Origin: Bacteroidota bacterium
GTDB lineage: Bacteria > Bacteroidota > Bacteroidia > Flavobacteriales_D > JABDKJ01
Assembly (NCBI GenBank): GCA_027621335.1
Contig: JAQCAN010000152.1
Span: 1-6,379 of the forward strand
Direction: 5' to 3'
DNA length: 6,379 nt
Part shown: piece by piece, positions 6,158 through 6,379 of the stretch
Layout of the letters: the number at the start of each line of letters is the position of its first letter
How positions within the stretch are numbered: position 1 is the first letter of the stretch
Notes under the pieces: generated by a model
Told to the model about the DNA's origin: nothing
The model's database searches: none
Seen by the model: the letters and a program-made list of their open reading frames with translations, nothing else
Program-made: the position numbers and the translations under genes

Positions 6158-6171
6158 CCCGTTGAAACGGG
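6158..6171 (+). other. Small hairpin at the predicted start of the tRNA transcript
   Basis: CCCGT (6158-6162) pairs perfectly with ACGGG (6167-6171) around a TGAA loop. No T-run follows, so it does not look like an intrinsic terminator. It sits at the predicted transcript start and could shape or protect the 5' end. A looser second hairpin pairs GCTCT (6182-6186) with AGAGC (6204-6208). Confidence 0.4.
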
Positions 6172-6196
6172 GATGACCAAAGCTCTGAAGGGTACC

Positions 6197-6232
6197 GAAA
6201 GAAAGAGCATAAAGACATATCTCGGGGTTGAG
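6197..6232 (+). repeat. Upstream copy of the tRNA-fMet leader and 5' end
   Basis: This stretch resembles 6299-6336, the leader and first bases of the real tRNA-fMet. The core 6209-6232 matches 6313-6336 at 22 of 24 bases: ATAAAGACATATC, then one mismatch, CGGGGT, one mismatch, GAG. The purine-rich bases just before also align with two small gaps, though low complexity weakens that part. The copies are about 104 bases apart, as expected from a tandem duplication of leader plus tRNA gene. Confidence 0.7.
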
Positions 6233-6297
6233 TCCCGCAGGTGCGGGAGTGCTCATCGGGCATGAATGTGCAAAGGGTTAGAGTCCTTGTCTGATAA
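6221..6297 (+). pseudogene. Decayed tRNA-fMet copy (tRNA relic)
   Basis: The stretch begins CTCGGGGTTGAG, against CGCGGGGTGGAG in the intact tRNA at 6325. It then carries GCTCATCGGGC (6251-6261), against GCTCGTCGGGC around the tRNA D-stem and anticodon-stem start, and GGTTAGAGTCC (6275-6285), resembling a T-arm. Between the first two blocks it has extra bases forming a strong hairpin, TCCCGC (6233-6238) with GCGGGA (6243-6248). The 3' strands of the anticodon and acceptor stems are missing: there is no CCCGA and no CCCCGAG. It cannot fold as a normal tRNA. Reading it as a degraded tandem copy is inference; a functional small RNA of tRNA origin is the alternative. The 3' limit is approximate. 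Confidence 0.4.
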
Positions 6298-6306
6298 AGA
6301 ACAGAC
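6289..6306 (+). other. Hairpin in the spacer before tRNA-fMet
   Basis: TGTCTG near 6289-6294 pairs with CAGACA near 6302-6307 around an eight-base A-rich loop. It has no T-run and lies about 18 bases before the mature tRNA start, so a role in processing the leader, or none, is more likely than termination. Edges are good to about one base. Confidence 0.35.
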
Positions 6307-6336
6307 AGAAGAATAAAGACATATCGCGGGGTGGAG
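6299..6336 (+). repeat. Downstream copy of the leader repeat, covering the tRNA-fMet 5' end
   Basis: Partner of the repeat at 6197-6232. The last 12 bases belong to the mature tRNA-fMet, and the ATAAAGACATAT part is its immediate leader. Conservation of the leader as well as the tRNA bases argues for a local duplication rather than chance similarity between tRNAs. Confidence 0.7.
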
Positions 6337-6379
6337 CAGTTGGTAGCTCGTCGGGCTCATAACCCGAGGGTCGTTGGTT
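6325..6379 (+). tRNA. Initiator tRNA-fMet (anticodon CAT), 3' end beyond window
   Basis: Carries formyl-methionine to start codons. Visible are the acceptor 5' strand CGCGGGG (6325-6331), the D-arm GAGC/GCTC with an AGTTGGTA loop, an anticodon arm TCGGG-CTCATAA-CCCGA (6351-6367) with anticodon CAT at 6358-6360, the variable region and the start of the T-arm. Three consecutive G:C pairs next to the anticodon loop and a C at position 1 are initiator hallmarks and exclude elongator tRNA-Met and tRNA-Ile(CAT). About 55 of some 77 bases are present; the rest of the T-arm and the 3' acceptor strand lie outside. A promoter-like site is at 6146-6153, and a degraded copy lies in between. Confidence 0.95.

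Noticed and set aside
6114..6159. GGAGGG and CCCTCC as a terminator stem for the operon
   Set aside because: The 34-base loop contains the tRNA promoter element and no T-run follows, so an intrinsic terminator is not supported.

Overview
The window looks like a piece of a Bacteroidota chromosome, probably Flavobacteriales or a relative. The evidence is: TAnnTTTG-type -7 promoter elements at sensible places; almost no Shine-Dalgarno sequences ahead of tightly packed genes; a GHMP kinase with the GYD-[IV]-A signature I know from this phylum; and a mevalonate gene set followed by a UbiA-family prenyltransferase. These assignments come from reading the sequence and remembering families, not from database searches.

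Layout. Positions 1-494 (minus strand) hold the first half of a DEAD-box RNA helicase, cut by the window edge. A short divergent promoter region (495-577) separates it from a compact plus-strand operon running from 578 to 6096: yaaA, an FKBP-type peptidyl-prolyl isomerase lipoprotein, a GYDIA-type GHMP kinase, diphosphomevalonate decarboxylase, mevalonate kinase, a UbiA-family membrane prenyltransferase, and a small MTH1187/YkoF-like protein. Gaps are 1-19 bases, with one ATGA overlap. I see no convincing intrinsic terminator inside or after the run. The intergenic stretch 6097-6324 carries a promoter-like site, several hairpins and what looks like a decayed tandem copy of the initiator tRNA gene. 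The real tRNA-fMet follows at 6325 and runs off the right edge.

How the genes work together. The central block encodes the lower mevalonate pathway, from mevalonate to isopentenyl diphosphate. Mevalonate kinase and diphosphomevalonate decarboxylase are recognisable. The GHMP kinase is a good candidate for the phosphomevalonate kinase step between them. The UbiA-type enzyme would use a prenyl diphosphate made from the product. The two upstream genes (stress response, protein folding) are co-oriented but functionally unrelated.

The main oddity is an in-frame TAG that splits the diphosphomevalonate decarboxylase within a conserved motif (position 3733), while the same frame stays open and well conserved for 86 more codons. 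Other points of interest are the tRNA-fMet relic, a run of nine G in the GHMP kinase, and apparent loss of acidic residues in the second aspartate motif of the UbiA-family protein.
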